A stretch of DNA of 16,251 nucleotides, from the NCBI GenBank assembly GCA_964422785.1, contig CAYRCJ010000016.1, positions 1 to 16,251 of the forward strand. The letters are read 5' to 3'. The DNA comes from CAYRCJ01 sp964422785 (lineage in GTDB: Bacteria > Patescibacteriota > Minisyncoccia > UBA11713 > 2-01-FULL-45-33). The translations under genes and the position numbers were made by a program. The notes below the pieces were generated by a model. That model was not told where the DNA came from. It ran no database searches and saw nothing but the letters and a program-made list of their open reading frames with translations. Position 1 is the first letter of the stretch, and each line of letters opens with the position of its first letter. Below, piece after piece: positions 6,385 through 12,321 of the stretch.

Positions 6385-6418
6385 AAACCCCCAACTTTAT
6401 TAAGCTGGGGGTTGAGGC
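6385..6418. terminator. Hairpin between tRNA-Pro and the convergent gene
   Basis: AACCCCCA (from about 6386) pairs with TGGGGGTT (to about 6413), with an inner CTT/AAG extension and a TATT loop. The tails are poor in T on both strands, so termination is plausible but unproven. The minus-strand gene's stop codon (6402-6400) lies in the loop region. Confidence 0.4.
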
Positions 6419-6999
6419 GACTCATTGCTTCGCCTTCGATTTTCTTTATCTTTTATCCATTGGAAAAACGCATCCACTCTCAGTTTTCGGGAATTCCCCA
6501 AATGAGTGTGCTTGGTGAGATCAAAAAACTCTGTGTATCTTAGGTGGCCTTCCTTGTATTTAAAATGGCCTTTCCAGTTATTTATCTTGTCTGCAAGGCT
6601 TTGAATTTGATTTTCTCCGCTGTCGTCGACGCGCAAAAGAAATATAACCGGAAGCGAGCCGAATTTTTTTTCAAAAAATCTTTTGTGTCTCCTTATAAAC
6701 TCCTCGACGTCTAAATTAGAGCTTTTTATCTGAATCGGAACATTTTTACCGTGAATATTTTCAACAATAACATCGGTTTTCCAGACAAAGTCCATCCAGC
6801 TGCATCTGCTGACGAAAACTACTTTGTTGATTTTTTTAAGCTCCGTCATTTTCAGGAGCAGTTTATTGGCCGCTTTCTCTACGGATTTGCCTCTTTGATT
6901 TTTCCTTTTCCCTATAACCCACCTGGCTTCTTTGCGAAACTTTCTCATCCGCTCCAGCTCACGCCTTGCCCGGTTAGTCGGCCATCTGCCACGGCTCAT
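6400..6999 (-). CDS. Putative PD-(D/E)XK-type nuclease-like protein
   Basis: 199 residues. The N-terminus is very basic (many Arg/Lys in the first 37 residues), which suits nucleic-acid binding. The core order resembles the PD-(D/E)XK fold: a helix GKSVEKAANKLLLK with E41, then TDVIV with D76, then VPIQIKSS with Q90-x-K92, i.e. a Q-x-K variant of E-x-K. I do not recognise a named family. The start ATG 6999 has AAAGGA 5 nt upstream and a good promoter (7060-7032), so expression is well supported. It faces tRNA-Pro tail to tail and is divergent from the MazG-like gene. Fold is inferred from motif order only; activity is uncertain because of the Gln substitution. Confidence 0.5.
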   Translation of the reverse strand: MSRGRWPTNRARRELERMRKFRKEARWVIGKRKNQRGKSVEKAANKLLLKMTELKKINKVVFVSRCSWMDFVWKTDVIVENIHGKNVPIQIKSSNLDVEEFIRRHKRFFEKKFGSLPVIFLLRVDDSGENQIQSLADKINNWKGHFKYKEGHLRYTEFFDLTKHTHLGNSRKLRVDAFFQWIKDKENRRRSNESPQPPA

Positions 7000-7031
7000 A
7001 AGGTTCCTTTCTGATTTTTAAACCTCAAAAA

Positions 7032-7060
7032 ACTTTAGCAAATGCGTGGCCGCGAGTCAA
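7032..7060 (-). promoter_or_regulatory. Promoter of the PD-(D/E)XK-like gene
   Basis: On the minus strand TTGACT (7060-7055), 17 bp, TAAAGT (7037-7032) with TGC before the -10. A leader of about 26 nt carries AAAGGA at 7010-7005. Confidence 0.75.
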
Positions 7061-7067
7061 TCTATAA

Positions 7068-7096
7068 TTTACTTTTTACTTAAACAATGGTAATAA
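7068..7096 (+). promoter_or_regulatory. Promoter of the MazG-like fusion gene
   Basis: TTTACT (7068-7073), 17 bp, TAATAA (7091-7096) with TGG before it. AAGGGGAG at 7115-7122 lies 9 nt before ATG 7132. The -10 is imperfect. Confidence 0.5.
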
Positions 7097-7131
7097 AAGC
7101 TGGGAGTCCGGCAAAAGGGGAGTAGAAGAAA

Positions 7132-7761
7132 ATGAAAAAAGAAAATGTTGAAAGAGCCCGGTTCGTTGATAAAGAGTATTTCGGAAATATTTCATTGGAA
7201 CAAAGTGTGGACGTGCTTGAGTCTGCGCTCGAAATTATGAAAGATGAGCTTACCCAAGTTAATGTCAGGCGTAAAGCCGGAGATATGCTTTTTGCGCTTA
7301 TAGCTTTAGCCAGGAACCAAGGATGGGATCTCGATGAATTGCTTAAAGAAGCTACCGCCAAGGTAGAAAGCAAACAAAGAGAAAGACATTATTATGAAGC
7401 TCACATCACAATTGAGCCTGTGTTTGAGGAAAGACTTAAAGAATTCAAAGAAGTGTCGGGGAAATTTGATTTCAGAGTGGCGGAGCTGCTGATGAGAAAG
7501 AGAACTGAAGATGTCCCGGAAAGATCTTCAAATGATTCATTCTGTACCGGAAGGAGCATTTCCTATTCCGATATTAAAACCAGAATGTTAAATTTGGTAA
7601 AAAATCTTCGGGATTCCGGTTTTAAAGTATGGAGATACAAAATAGAGAGCACGTTACTTGATTCACGCTATGACGATTCAAAACTCCCGCTCGACCGATC
7701 TAAGCTCCCGGAAAAAGAAAGAACTCCCAGGCCTCCGGCCGGCCAAGTCGCGAATAAATAG
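7132..7761 (+). CDS. MazG-like domain fused to an unnamed C-terminal domain
   Basis: 209 residues. Residues about 20-88 look like the helical MazG-type nucleotide pyrophosphohydrolase core: RRKAGDMLFALIALARNQGWDLDELLKEATAKV parallels the usual GDLLFALVNLAR...AKF segment in pieces. The E of the E-x-x-D metal motif is Lys here (K48-A-G-D51), so catalysis is doubtful. Residues about 87-185 form a second domain beginning YEAHITIEPVFEERL and containing LLMRKR, DSFCTGR and WRYKIESTLLDSRYDD, which has the compact, patterned look of a conserved domain. I do not recognise a name for it. The C-terminal tail (PRPPAGQVANK) is low-complexity and repeat-like. The stop lies 2 bases before the convergent tRNA-Gly. 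Confidence 0.5.
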   Translation: MKKENVERARFVDKEYFGNISLEQSVDVLESALEIMKDELTQVNVRRKAGDMLFALIALARNQGWDLDELLKEATAKVESKQRERHYYEAHITIEPVFEERLKEFKEVSGKFDFRVAELLMRKRTEDVPERSSNDSFCTGRSISYSDIKTRMLNLVKNLRDSGFKVWRYKIESTLLDSRYDDSKLPLDRSKLPEKERTPRPPAGQVANK

Positions 7762-7763
7762 TG

Positions 7764-7834
7764 TGCGGGATACCGGAATCGGACCGGTGCCATCAGTTTG
7801 GAAAACTGATGTTCTGCCATTAAACTAATCCCGC
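7764..7834 (-). tRNA. tRNA-Gly (anticodon UCC)
   Basis: 71 nt on the minus strand. The acceptor GCGGGAT (7834-7828) pairs with ATCCCGC (7771-7765). The anticodon stem TCAGT/ACTGA encloses TTTCCAA with anticodon TCC. The T-arm is ACCGG-TCCGATT-CCGGT. The discriminator is A73 and no CCA is encoded. It sits tail to tail with the MazG-like gene, whose stop is adjacent. Confidence 0.92.
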
Positions 7835-7934
7835 CTTCGGTCGCTCCTGCGACCTTCGGCGGGCAAGCCTGCCTGCCGGTAGGCATGGCCCGCTAAAGTC
7901 GCTTAAGCAACTATCATTCTATAAAATTTTAGCC
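7834..7934. repeat. GC-rich repeat cluster upstream of tRNA-Gly
   Basis: Two direct CCTTCGG copies (7834-7840, 7853-7859) bracket a GGTCGC-TCCT-GCGACC hairpin (7839-7854). A CCTGCCTGCCGG-type palindrome follows (7868-7888), itself framed by GCGGGC (about 7859-7864) and GCCCGC (about 7888-7893). No gene is visible. The elements resemble the dispersed palindromes found inside genes elsewhere in the window. Confidence 0.55.
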
Positions 7935-7970
7935 AAAATTAAAACCCCCTCCGATATCCGTCGGAGGGGG
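7935..7970 (-). terminator. Terminator of the 7974-8525 gene
   Basis: A 10-bp perfect stem (7945-7954 with 7961-7970), 6-nt loop. On the minus strand it is followed by TTTTAATTTT, which gives the direction. Confidence 0.8.
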
Positions 7971-7973
7971 AAT

Positions 7974-8525
7974 TTATTTAAAAAATTTCCAAAGAAAATC
8001 CAAAAGGGTAGTGAGCCCTATATTTTTTACTAAATTTCCGGCGATAAGAGCCGCAAATCCGGCATTCCATTTTTTAAGGCGCAGGACCGGTATGCCTACA
8101 GCCTCCATCCCGGGGAGTAATCCCAGGAAAAAAAATAAAGCGATGCCTATATACTCTCCGCAAAATTTTAAAACCCAAAAGATCTTTTTTTCATTGTGCG
8201 CGGAATTGAACGGATCTATTATGTATTTTTTTACCCAATACTCTCCTCTTGTCAAAAACCTGGAGTCCTCAACTTCCGACACGGCATTTTTGGCGATTGA
8301 AAAACCCTCTCTTGCCGCCCCGGTTTTTTTTATTCTTTTTAAAACCCATCCGGAAAAATAATACCACCAGATAGTTTCGGAAACTGCCAAAATACAAATT
8401 GGAATCTTCAGCGACAAACCGCTCAGCCCAAAAAATAATTTTAAAACAAATGAAATCGCTTCCGTGTTGCACAAAAAAACAAAAACGGCAAATCGTACCC
8501 GGCCCTCCCTTAACCATTCTTTCAA
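7974..8525 (-). CDS. Small multi-pass membrane protein, function unknown
   Basis: 183 residues with about four hydrophobic segments (roughly 10-33, 41-62, 115-140, 155-180) and a charged middle loop (RIKKTGAAREGF...RGEYWVKKY) likely cytoplasmic. GLLPGMEAVGIPVLRLKKWN between segments 3 and 4 is the most distinctive stretch. I do not recognise the family. No ATG exists before residue 125, so the start is most likely TTG 8525; the frame stays open to a TGA near 8589 but offers no better start codon. No clear Shine-Dalgarno is seen. A terminator follows. Confidence 0.6.
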   Translation of the reverse strand: MKEWLREGRVRFAVFVFLCNTEAISFVLKLFFGLSGLSLKIPICILAVSETIWWYYFSGWVLKRIKKTGAAREGFSIAKNAVSEVEDSRFLTRGEYWVKKYIIDPFNSAHNEKKIFWVLKFCGEYIGIALFFFLGLLPGMEAVGIPVLRLKKWNAGFAALIAGNLVKNIGLTTLLDFLWKFFK

Positions 8526-8542
8526 GGATTCACCATTTTTCT

Positions 8543-8564
8543 GACTTGCCGCCAGGCGGCAGTC
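8543..8564. repeat. GC-rich palindrome upstream of the membrane-protein gene
   Basis: TGCCGCC (8547-8553) and GGCGGCA (8555-8561) are perfect inverted arms around a single A, extended by GACT and GTC flanks. It belongs to the dispersed palindrome theme and lies between the HU terminator and the TTG start at 8525. Confidence 0.6.
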
Positions 8565-8592
8565 GGGAATTTTGTTCTTGGCTAATCATAAA

Positions 8593-8624
8593 CTAAAACA
8601 ACCCCGACGTCACGTCGGGGTTGT
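8593..8624 (-). terminator. Terminator after the HU gene
   Basis: A perfect 12-bp stem (8598-8609 with 8613-8624) and 3-nt loop. On the minus strand the stem ends in TTGTTTTAGTTT, a T-rich tail. Confidence 0.8.
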
Positions 8625-8636
8625 TTGTCGCGAAAT

Positions 8637-8930
8637 TTAGTCTACTGCTTTCTTGAGAGCCAGCGCGGCTTTAAATTTGGGAACCTTCTTTGCCGCGACC
8701 TGGACCATCTCTCCCGTCTTTGGATTTCTGGCCATGCGGGCCTTGCGGTGTTTTACCACAAAGGATCCGAAACCCGAAATCGCAACCTCATCTCCCTTAC
8801 CTAGGGCGTTGGTAATCGTATCAAAAACAAAGTCTACTACTTCCTCCGAATGTTTTTTGGAGGTATCTACACCTTTCTTGGTGTGCATTTCGTAAACCTT
8901 TTCGGCTAACTGTGATTTATTCATGTTCAC
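8637..8930 (-). CDS. HU-family DNA-binding protein
   Basis: 97 residues (95 from the internal ATG), the usual HU/IHF length. It starts with the helical dimerisation part (NKSQLAEKVYEM) and carries the beta-arm signature ISGFGSFVVKHRKARMARNP followed by KTGEMV. HU bends and compacts DNA as a dimer. The start is uncertain: GTG 8930 overlaps the ymdB stop (GTGA) and has GAGGAA 8 nt upstream, while ATG 8924 would give the more usual MNKSQL beginning. Either way it is co-transcribed with, and probably coupled to, ymdB. It ends at a strong terminator. Confidence 0.93.
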   Translation of the reverse strand: MNMNKSQLAEKVYEMHTKKGVDTSKKHSEEVVDFVFDTITNALGKGDEVAISGFGSFVVKHRKARMARNPKTGEMVQVAAKKVPKFKAALALKKAVD

Positions 8931-9712
8931 ATTCTATATTCCTCGATAATTTCCCGCAAATGTTTGATATCCACAGCCTTGCCGTTGCCACCCAACTCCA
9001 AAAAAATTGCGTTGACTTCGATAGGGCCACTCTCCACCACATTCATCGGAGTCGTGATTTGATTTTTAAATCTTGTGAGCGAAGTTTCAATATCGACTCC
9101 GATTATGGAATTATACGGACCGACCATTCCTATGTCAGAAATAAAAGCCGTTCCCTTGGGTAAAATTTTAGCATCGGCCGTCGGCACGTGCGTGTGAGTC
9201 CCAAAGACTGCCGAGACCTTTCCGTCCAAATACCAGCCCATCACGGATTTTTCTGAAGTTGCCTCCGAATGCCAATCTACAATTTTAAAAGGTGTTTCAT
9301 TTTTATTTTCTTCCAAAATTTTATCAGCCGCGCGAAAAGGGGAATCATAACTTTGTTTCATATGCACCTGGCCTATTAAATTTATCGCCAAAATATTTTT
9401 GTAAAATAACGCTCCCCTGCCGGCGATACCGGGGGACATATTTGCCGGGCGAAGTATGGGAATTGTTTCATCCGCCAAAATTTTGCCGGCATCTTTTCCT
9501 TCAATGCTATGGTTGCCGCCGGTAAAAATATCAACGCCCGCGGCTTTTAATTCTTTAATTTGCGTCTCTCCGATCCCTTTCCCGTGAGCGATGTTTTCTA
9601 TGTTGGCAACGACAATATCCGGAGAAAATTTTTTGTTCCACTCCGGCAAAACATGTTTCACCCCGGCTCTTCCTAATTTTCCGACTACGTCTCCAAAAAT
9701 TAATAGTTTCAC
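8927..9712 (-). CDS. ymdB: YmdB-family metallophosphoesterase
   Basis: 261 residues, the typical length of the YmdB/TIGR00282 family. Metal-site motifs are in order: GDVVGK at the N-terminus, NIENIAHGKG, GGNHSIEGKD, DWHSEATSEK, and GTHTHVPTAD. In studied members the dinuclear metal centre hydrolyses 2',3'-cyclic nucleotides and affects RNA turnover and cell differentiation; the role here is inferred from family only. The start is GTG 9712. A promoter TTGTCA-N17-TAGCAT ends 6 nt before it, so the transcript is probably leaderless. It is followed directly by HU. Confidence 0.9.
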   Translation of the reverse strand: MKLLIFGDVVGKLGRAGVKHVLPEWNKKFSPDIVVANIENIAHGKGIGETQIKELKAAGVDIFTGGNHSIEGKDAGKILADETIPILRPANMSPGIAGRGALFYKNILAINLIGQVHMKQSYDSPFRAADKILEENKNETPFKIVDWHSEATSEKSVMGWYLDGKVSAVFGTHTHVPTADAKILPKGTAFISDIGMVGPYNSIIGVDIETSLTRFKNQITTPMNVVESGPIEVNAIFLELGGNGKAVDIKHLREIIEEYRM

Positions 9713-9718
9713 AACTTT

Positions 9719-9747
9719 ATGCTAAACTAATTACAAATGGATGACAA
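9719..9747 (-). promoter_or_regulatory. ymdB-HU promoter, overlapping the divergent promoter
   Basis: On the minus strand TTGTCA (9747-9742), 17 bp, TAGCAT (9724-9719), then 6 nt to GTG 9712. The -35 lies inside the first codons of the divergent 9737 gene, and the -10 overlaps the plus-strand -10 at 9723-9728. Confidence 0.55.
9720..9728 (+). promoter_or_regulatory. Extended -10 promoter of the 9737 gene
   Basis: TGCTAAACT at 9720-9728, 8 nt before ATG 9737, with no Shine-Dalgarno and a poor -35. Transcription would begin about 2 nt before the start codon. Confidence 0.45.
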
Positions 9748-10561
9748 CGAAAACGGGATTCCTAAAATAAGAACCTATAAATCCGACGCGGAAATTTTTA
9801 TGAAAGACAAAAAAATCTCCTCGCTGGATATCGCCTCCCAGTCTTACATCTTGAGGGAAAATAAATTCCAAAAAACAGGAAAGGCTTTTGGCGTTAAAAA
9901 AATCATCATAATCTGTTTTGCCGCGCTTGCCATTTCTGCGGGAATCTACTTATATGCAAATTATTTTTTGGCCGGCAAGATAACCGCTCCTTCGCCGACA
10001 GCTCCGGTAAAAACGTTTAAACCTTTTGTGGCGGTTGAGGCTCAAAAATCCTTAACTTTCCAGAAAATAAATCCGGGATCGCTGACTGATTCTTTAAAAA
10101 ATGAACTTGGTAAAAATTTCCCCGGCGATACAATTGTTTATTTTAACACCTCATTAACATCGCTTGAATTTATGAATTTCATGGGATGGAATCCGCCAAA
10201 ATCTTTTTTGGAAAATGTTGAACCAAATTTTAATATATTGGGAGTTTACACCGAAAACAAAAGCGACATAGCGGTTGTATTTGAAATTCAGGATTTTGAA
10301 AAAGGCTTATTGTCAACGCTCGAATGGGAACCGGCAATGTGGCGGGACTGGAAACAATTCTTATCCGACAATGATGTCTTGAACATCCCAGAGTTTTCGT
10401 TCAAAGACGAGGTGGTGCAAAATCAGGATGCCAGAATATTGAAAAACAACCGCGCGATATTGGGATACGCGATTTTCAATAAAAAATTTCTGGTAATATC
10501 AACATCGCGCGAATCTTTGGGATTTGTTTTAAAAAGATTGATATCATTGCCGCCTAAATAA
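9737..10561 (+). CDS. Single-pass membrane protein of unknown function
   Basis: 274 residues. A polar N-terminal part of about 53 residues (RTYKSDAEIFMKDKKISSLD) is followed by one transmembrane helix (about 54-78, IIIICFAALAISAGIYLYAN), then a Pro/Thr-rich linker and an outer domain of about 180 residues (PGDTIVYFNTS, GVYTENKSDIAVVFEIQDF, GYAIFNKKFLVISTSRESL). The layout, cytoplasmic tail in and soluble domain out, is common for conserved proteins of this group of bacteria. I do not recognise a named family. It is the first gene of a plus-strand run and is divergent from ymdB with only 24 bp between start codons. Confidence 0.6.
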   Translation: MDDNENGIPKIRTYKSDAEIFMKDKKISSLDIASQSYILRENKFQKTGKAFGVKKIIIICFAALAISAGIYLYANYFLAGKITAPSPTAPVKTFKPFVAVEAQKSLTFQKINPGSLTDSLKNELGKNFPGDTIVYFNTSLTSLEFMNFMGWNPPKSFLENVEPNFNILGVYTENKSDIAVVFEIQDFEKGLLSTLEWEPAMWRDWKQFLSDNDVLNIPEFSFKDEVVQNQDARILKNNRAILGYAIFNKKFLVISTSRESLGFVLKRLISLPPK

Positions 10562-10575
10562 AATTCGTGTATAAT
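10547..10575 (+). promoter_or_regulatory. Promoter of the DksA-like gene giving a leaderless mRNA
   Basis: TTGCCG (10547-10552), 17 bp, perfect TATAAT (10570-10575). ATG 10582 starts 6 nt after the -10, so the transcript should begin at or next to the start codon. The -35 is inside the end of the preceding gene. Confidence 0.7.
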
Positions 10576-10581
10576 TTCCGC

Positions 10582-10944
10582 ATGGCAATAGATTTAAATT
10601 ACTATAAAGAAAAATTAGGGGAAGAAAAAACAAAGCTGGAGCGGGAGCTCTCAACCATCGCGCACAGAAATCCGGACGCGCCTGAGGATTGGCAGGTTAA
10701 TTATCCGGACCTAAACGTTATGCCGGCCGCCAAAGAAGAAATCGCGGACCAGGAAGAGGCCTATGAAAATAGAGCCAGCTTGGAAATCGGTCTGGAAGCC
10801 CGCCTCCGGGATATAAACGATGCCCTGGAAAGAATAGAGAAAAAAACTTTTGGAGTGTGCAAAGTTGGAGGAGAGGCGATTGACGAAGAAAGGCTGCGCG
10901 CAAATCCCGCGGCGCGGAATTGCATAAAACATGAAAATGTTTAG
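10582..10944 (+). CDS. DksA/TraR-type zinc-finger-like regulator with degenerate zinc site
   Basis: 120 residues from ATG 10582. A GTG at 10567 is in frame, but it overlaps the -10 and would lie upstream of the transcript start. A long coiled-coil N-terminal part (KLGEEKTKLERELSTIAHRN, and again EIGLEARLRDINDALERIEK) leads to the C-terminal TFGVC...GEAIDEERLRANPAARNC segment, the hallmark of the DksA/TraR C4 finger. Cys93 and Cys114 remain, but the second Cys position is Gly (C-K-V-G) and the fourth is His (C-I-K-H), so zinc binding is doubtful. DksA-family proteins act in the RNA polymerase secondary channel. The 3' end overlaps ahpC by 14 nt. Confidence 0.75.
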   Translation: MAIDLNYYKEKLGEEKTKLERELSTIAHRNPDAPEDWQVNYPDLNVMPAAKEEIADQEEAYENRASLEIGLEARLRDINDALERIEKKTFGVCKVGGEAIDEERLRANPAARNCIKHENV

Positions 10945-11521
10945 GGTAGACAAAAAATTTCCCGGTTTTTCACTCGAGGCTTATAATCCGTCTAAAGACG
11001 AAATTACAAAAATTTCTTTAGCAGATTTTTCCGGCTCATGGCTGGTACTATTTTTTTACCCAGCGGATTTTACCTTTGTCTGCCCGACTGAACTTTTGGA
11101 CCTCAATAAAAGATATGATGAATTTAAAAAACACAAAACGGAATTGCTCGCTGCAAGCACGGATACGGTCTACACCCACAAAGCCTGGATTGAAATGGAA
11201 GAACTCTTGAAAGGTCTTCGATATCCAATGGCGGCGGATCACAATGGAAAATTTTCCAAAGAACTCGAAGTATACGATGAAGAAAATGGCATGGCCCAGC
11301 GCGCGGTGTTCATTATTGACCCGGAAGGGATTTTGCGGTCTGTCGAAATTGTCGGAGACGCGATAGGCAGATCCGCCGGAGAAATTTTGCGTCAAGTTAA
11401 AGCTTTGAATTTTGTAAGAGACAATCCGGGTAAAGTTTGCCCGGCCAGCTGGGACGAAGGCGAGAAAACTCTTGAGCCTTCAATCAAAAAAGCCGGCAAG
11501 GTTTACAAAGAATTAAAATAA
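10931..11521 (+). CDS. ahpC: 2-Cys peroxiredoxin AhpC type
   Basis: 196 residues, typical AhpC length. The peroxidatic site is FTFVCPTEL (Cys51) and the resolving cysteine is in GKVCPASWDEGEKTLEPS (Cys170); both are intact. FFYPADFTF and AVFIIDPEGILR are standard peroxiredoxin strands. It reduces hydrogen and alkyl peroxides; the reductant here is unknown, though a glutaredoxin-like gene exists at 2645-2884. The start ATG overlaps the DksA-like gene by 14 nt (a second ATG at 10937 is possible), so translation is coupled. Pairing a stress regulator-like gene with a peroxide-defence gene is an operon-level hint at an oxidative-stress role. Confidence 0.92.
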   Translation: MKMFRVDKKFPGFSLEAYNPSKDEITKISLADFSGSWLVLFFYPADFTFVCPTELLDLNKRYDEFKKHKTELLAASTDTVYTHKAWIEMEELLKGLRYPMAADHNGKFSKELEVYDEENGMAQRAVFIIDPEGILRSVEIVGDAIGRSAGEILRQVKALNFVRDNPGKVCPASWDEGEKTLEPSIKKAGKVYKELK

Positions 11522-11530
11522 AAAAACAAA

Positions 11531-11827
11531 ATGATATTTTATAACTGCTCTGAATCAGAAACTACATACGCATACACTCTCCGCAGCAGAAGACGTTTTT
11601 TGTCTTTTTTAACAGTACTTTTGATCTCCGCGATAATACCTGCGTTTTTTAGGACTGCGTTGCCGCTCGTAATTTCGCAGATAATTTTTTGGACAGCGAC
11701 AATAGTTTTAATTATAGACACATTTAAAATGGGTTGGCGTCAATATATGGCTGGTTGGAGGGGAAAAACTATGCATTTCTATGGAAATCTTTGGCGTGGA
11801 AATTGGAAAATGGAAATAGAAAAATAA
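11531..11827 (+). CDS. Small two-helix membrane protein
   Basis: 98 residues. Two hydrophobic segments (about 23-42, FLSFLTVLLISAIIPAFF, and 46-64) follow a basic SRRRFL stretch and are followed by a Trp/Arg-rich tail (GWRQYMAGWRGKTMHFYGNLWRGNW). Both ends are probably cytoplasmic by charge. It begins 9 nt after ahpC with no Shine-Dalgarno and no separate promoter seen, so it probably belongs to the DksA-ahpC unit. I do not recognise the family. Confidence 0.45.
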   Translation: MIFYNCSESETTYAYTLRSRRRFLSFLTVLLISAIIPAFFRTALPLVISQIIFWTATIVLIIDTFKMGWRQYMAGWRGKTMHFYGNLWRGNWKMEIEK

Positions 11828-11829
11828 TA

Positions 11830-11859
11830 TTGACTCTGGCAAACCGGGCGGGTTATAAC
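11830..11859 (+). promoter_or_regulatory. Promoter of the first mini-protein gene
   Basis: TTGACT (11830-11835), 18 bp, TATAAC (11854-11859); 17 bp to the overlapping TTATAA also works. A leader of about 24 nt carries GGAGG at 11881-11885. Confidence 0.7.
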
Positions 11860-11889
11860 TAGTCTGGACCTTGTTTATCCGGAGGCGAT

Positions 11890-12066
11890 ATGAACGAATG
11901 CTTGGCAGACAGCCCAAGTTGCACTTTTTGCAAACATTTTTTGGAAAAATCAAATACCGACAGCAATCATAAATTCTGGGAGTGCCCAAATTGTCATCGG
12001 GGATACTTGGAAAATAGTGACGGAAGTTTAACGGAATTAAGCGACGACCCGGATGCAATGTTTTAA
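11890..12066 (+). CDS. 58-residue zinc-ribbon mini-protein
   Basis: A short open frame from ATG 11890 to TAA 12064-12066, with GGAGG 4 nt upstream and its own promoter. The protein begins MNECLADSPSCTFCKHFLEK and carries two C-x-x-C knuckles (Cys11/Cys14 and Cys32/Cys35 in WECPNCHRGY), the layout of a zinc ribbon, followed by an acidic tail (LTELSDDPDAMF). Such ribbons bind nucleic acid or protein partners; no specific role is known. It is too short for many gene finders. The promoter, ribosome site and patterned Cys spacing together support a real gene. Confidence 0.75.
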   Translation: MNECLADSPSCTFCKHFLEKSNTDSNHKFWECPNCHRGYLENSDGSLTELSDDPDAMF

Positions 12067-12068
12067 GC

Positions 12069-12097
12069 TTGACATTTATTTTTAAAACATATATAAT
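12069..12097 (+). promoter_or_regulatory. Perfect consensus sigma70 promoter
   Basis: TTGACA (12069-12074), exactly 17 bp, TATAAT (12092-12097): both hexamers and the spacing match consensus. Transcription would start near 12104, and GGAGGG (12113-12118) lies 6 nt before ATG 12125. Confidence 0.9.
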
Positions 12098-12124
12098 ATA
12101 GGAAGAAAATTTGGAGGGAAAGCG

Positions 12125-12307
12125 ATGCCGCATAGCCAAAAATTCTCGGAAAACGCCAATGGGGTTTCAGTTGAATTTAAATGCCCCGTAATCAAAGAAG
12201 TTGTTGAAGTCCCGGGGCTTTTCAACTACTGCCCATTTTGCGAAGAAGCACTGGACGGATCGAATTGTGTTTTTGAACTGCCGGCCGAGCTTATGGAAAA
12301 AAGCTAA
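12125..12307 (+). CDS. 60-residue Cys-rich mini-protein, likely highly expressed
   Basis: 60 residues with four cysteines: Cys20, Cys36, Cys39 and Cys48 (FKCPVI, NYCPFCEEAL, SNCVFEL). A C-x15-C-x2-C-x8-C pattern could hold one zinc ion. I do not recognise the family. It is a one-gene unit with a perfect consensus promoter, a strong Shine-Dalgarno and a very strong terminator, which suggests high constitutive expression. It lies 58 bp after another Cys-rich mini-protein (11890-12066), and the two may act together, though their sequences are not obviously related. Confidence 0.75.
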   Translation: MPHSQKFSENANGVSVEFKCPVIKEVVEVPGLFNYCPFCEEALDGSNCVFELPAELMEKS

Positions 12308-12321
12308 AATATATAAAAACT

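Noticed and set aside
8927..8929. Possible use of TGA as glycine, as in some CPR lineages
   Set aside because: ymdB ends at TGA directly at the HU start, and no recognised gene contains an internal TGA.
2801..8976. Further DnaA-box-like matches at about 2801 and 8968
   Set aside because: Single 8-of-9 matches inside coding sequence; isolated hits are expected by chance. They also limit the weight of the pair at 15966.
9294..9665. Four TGTTTCA heptamers in ymdB (about 9293, 9354, 9464, 9654)
   Set aside because: Each keeps only the left parS half; the right arms do not match, so they are not counted in the parS-like cluster.
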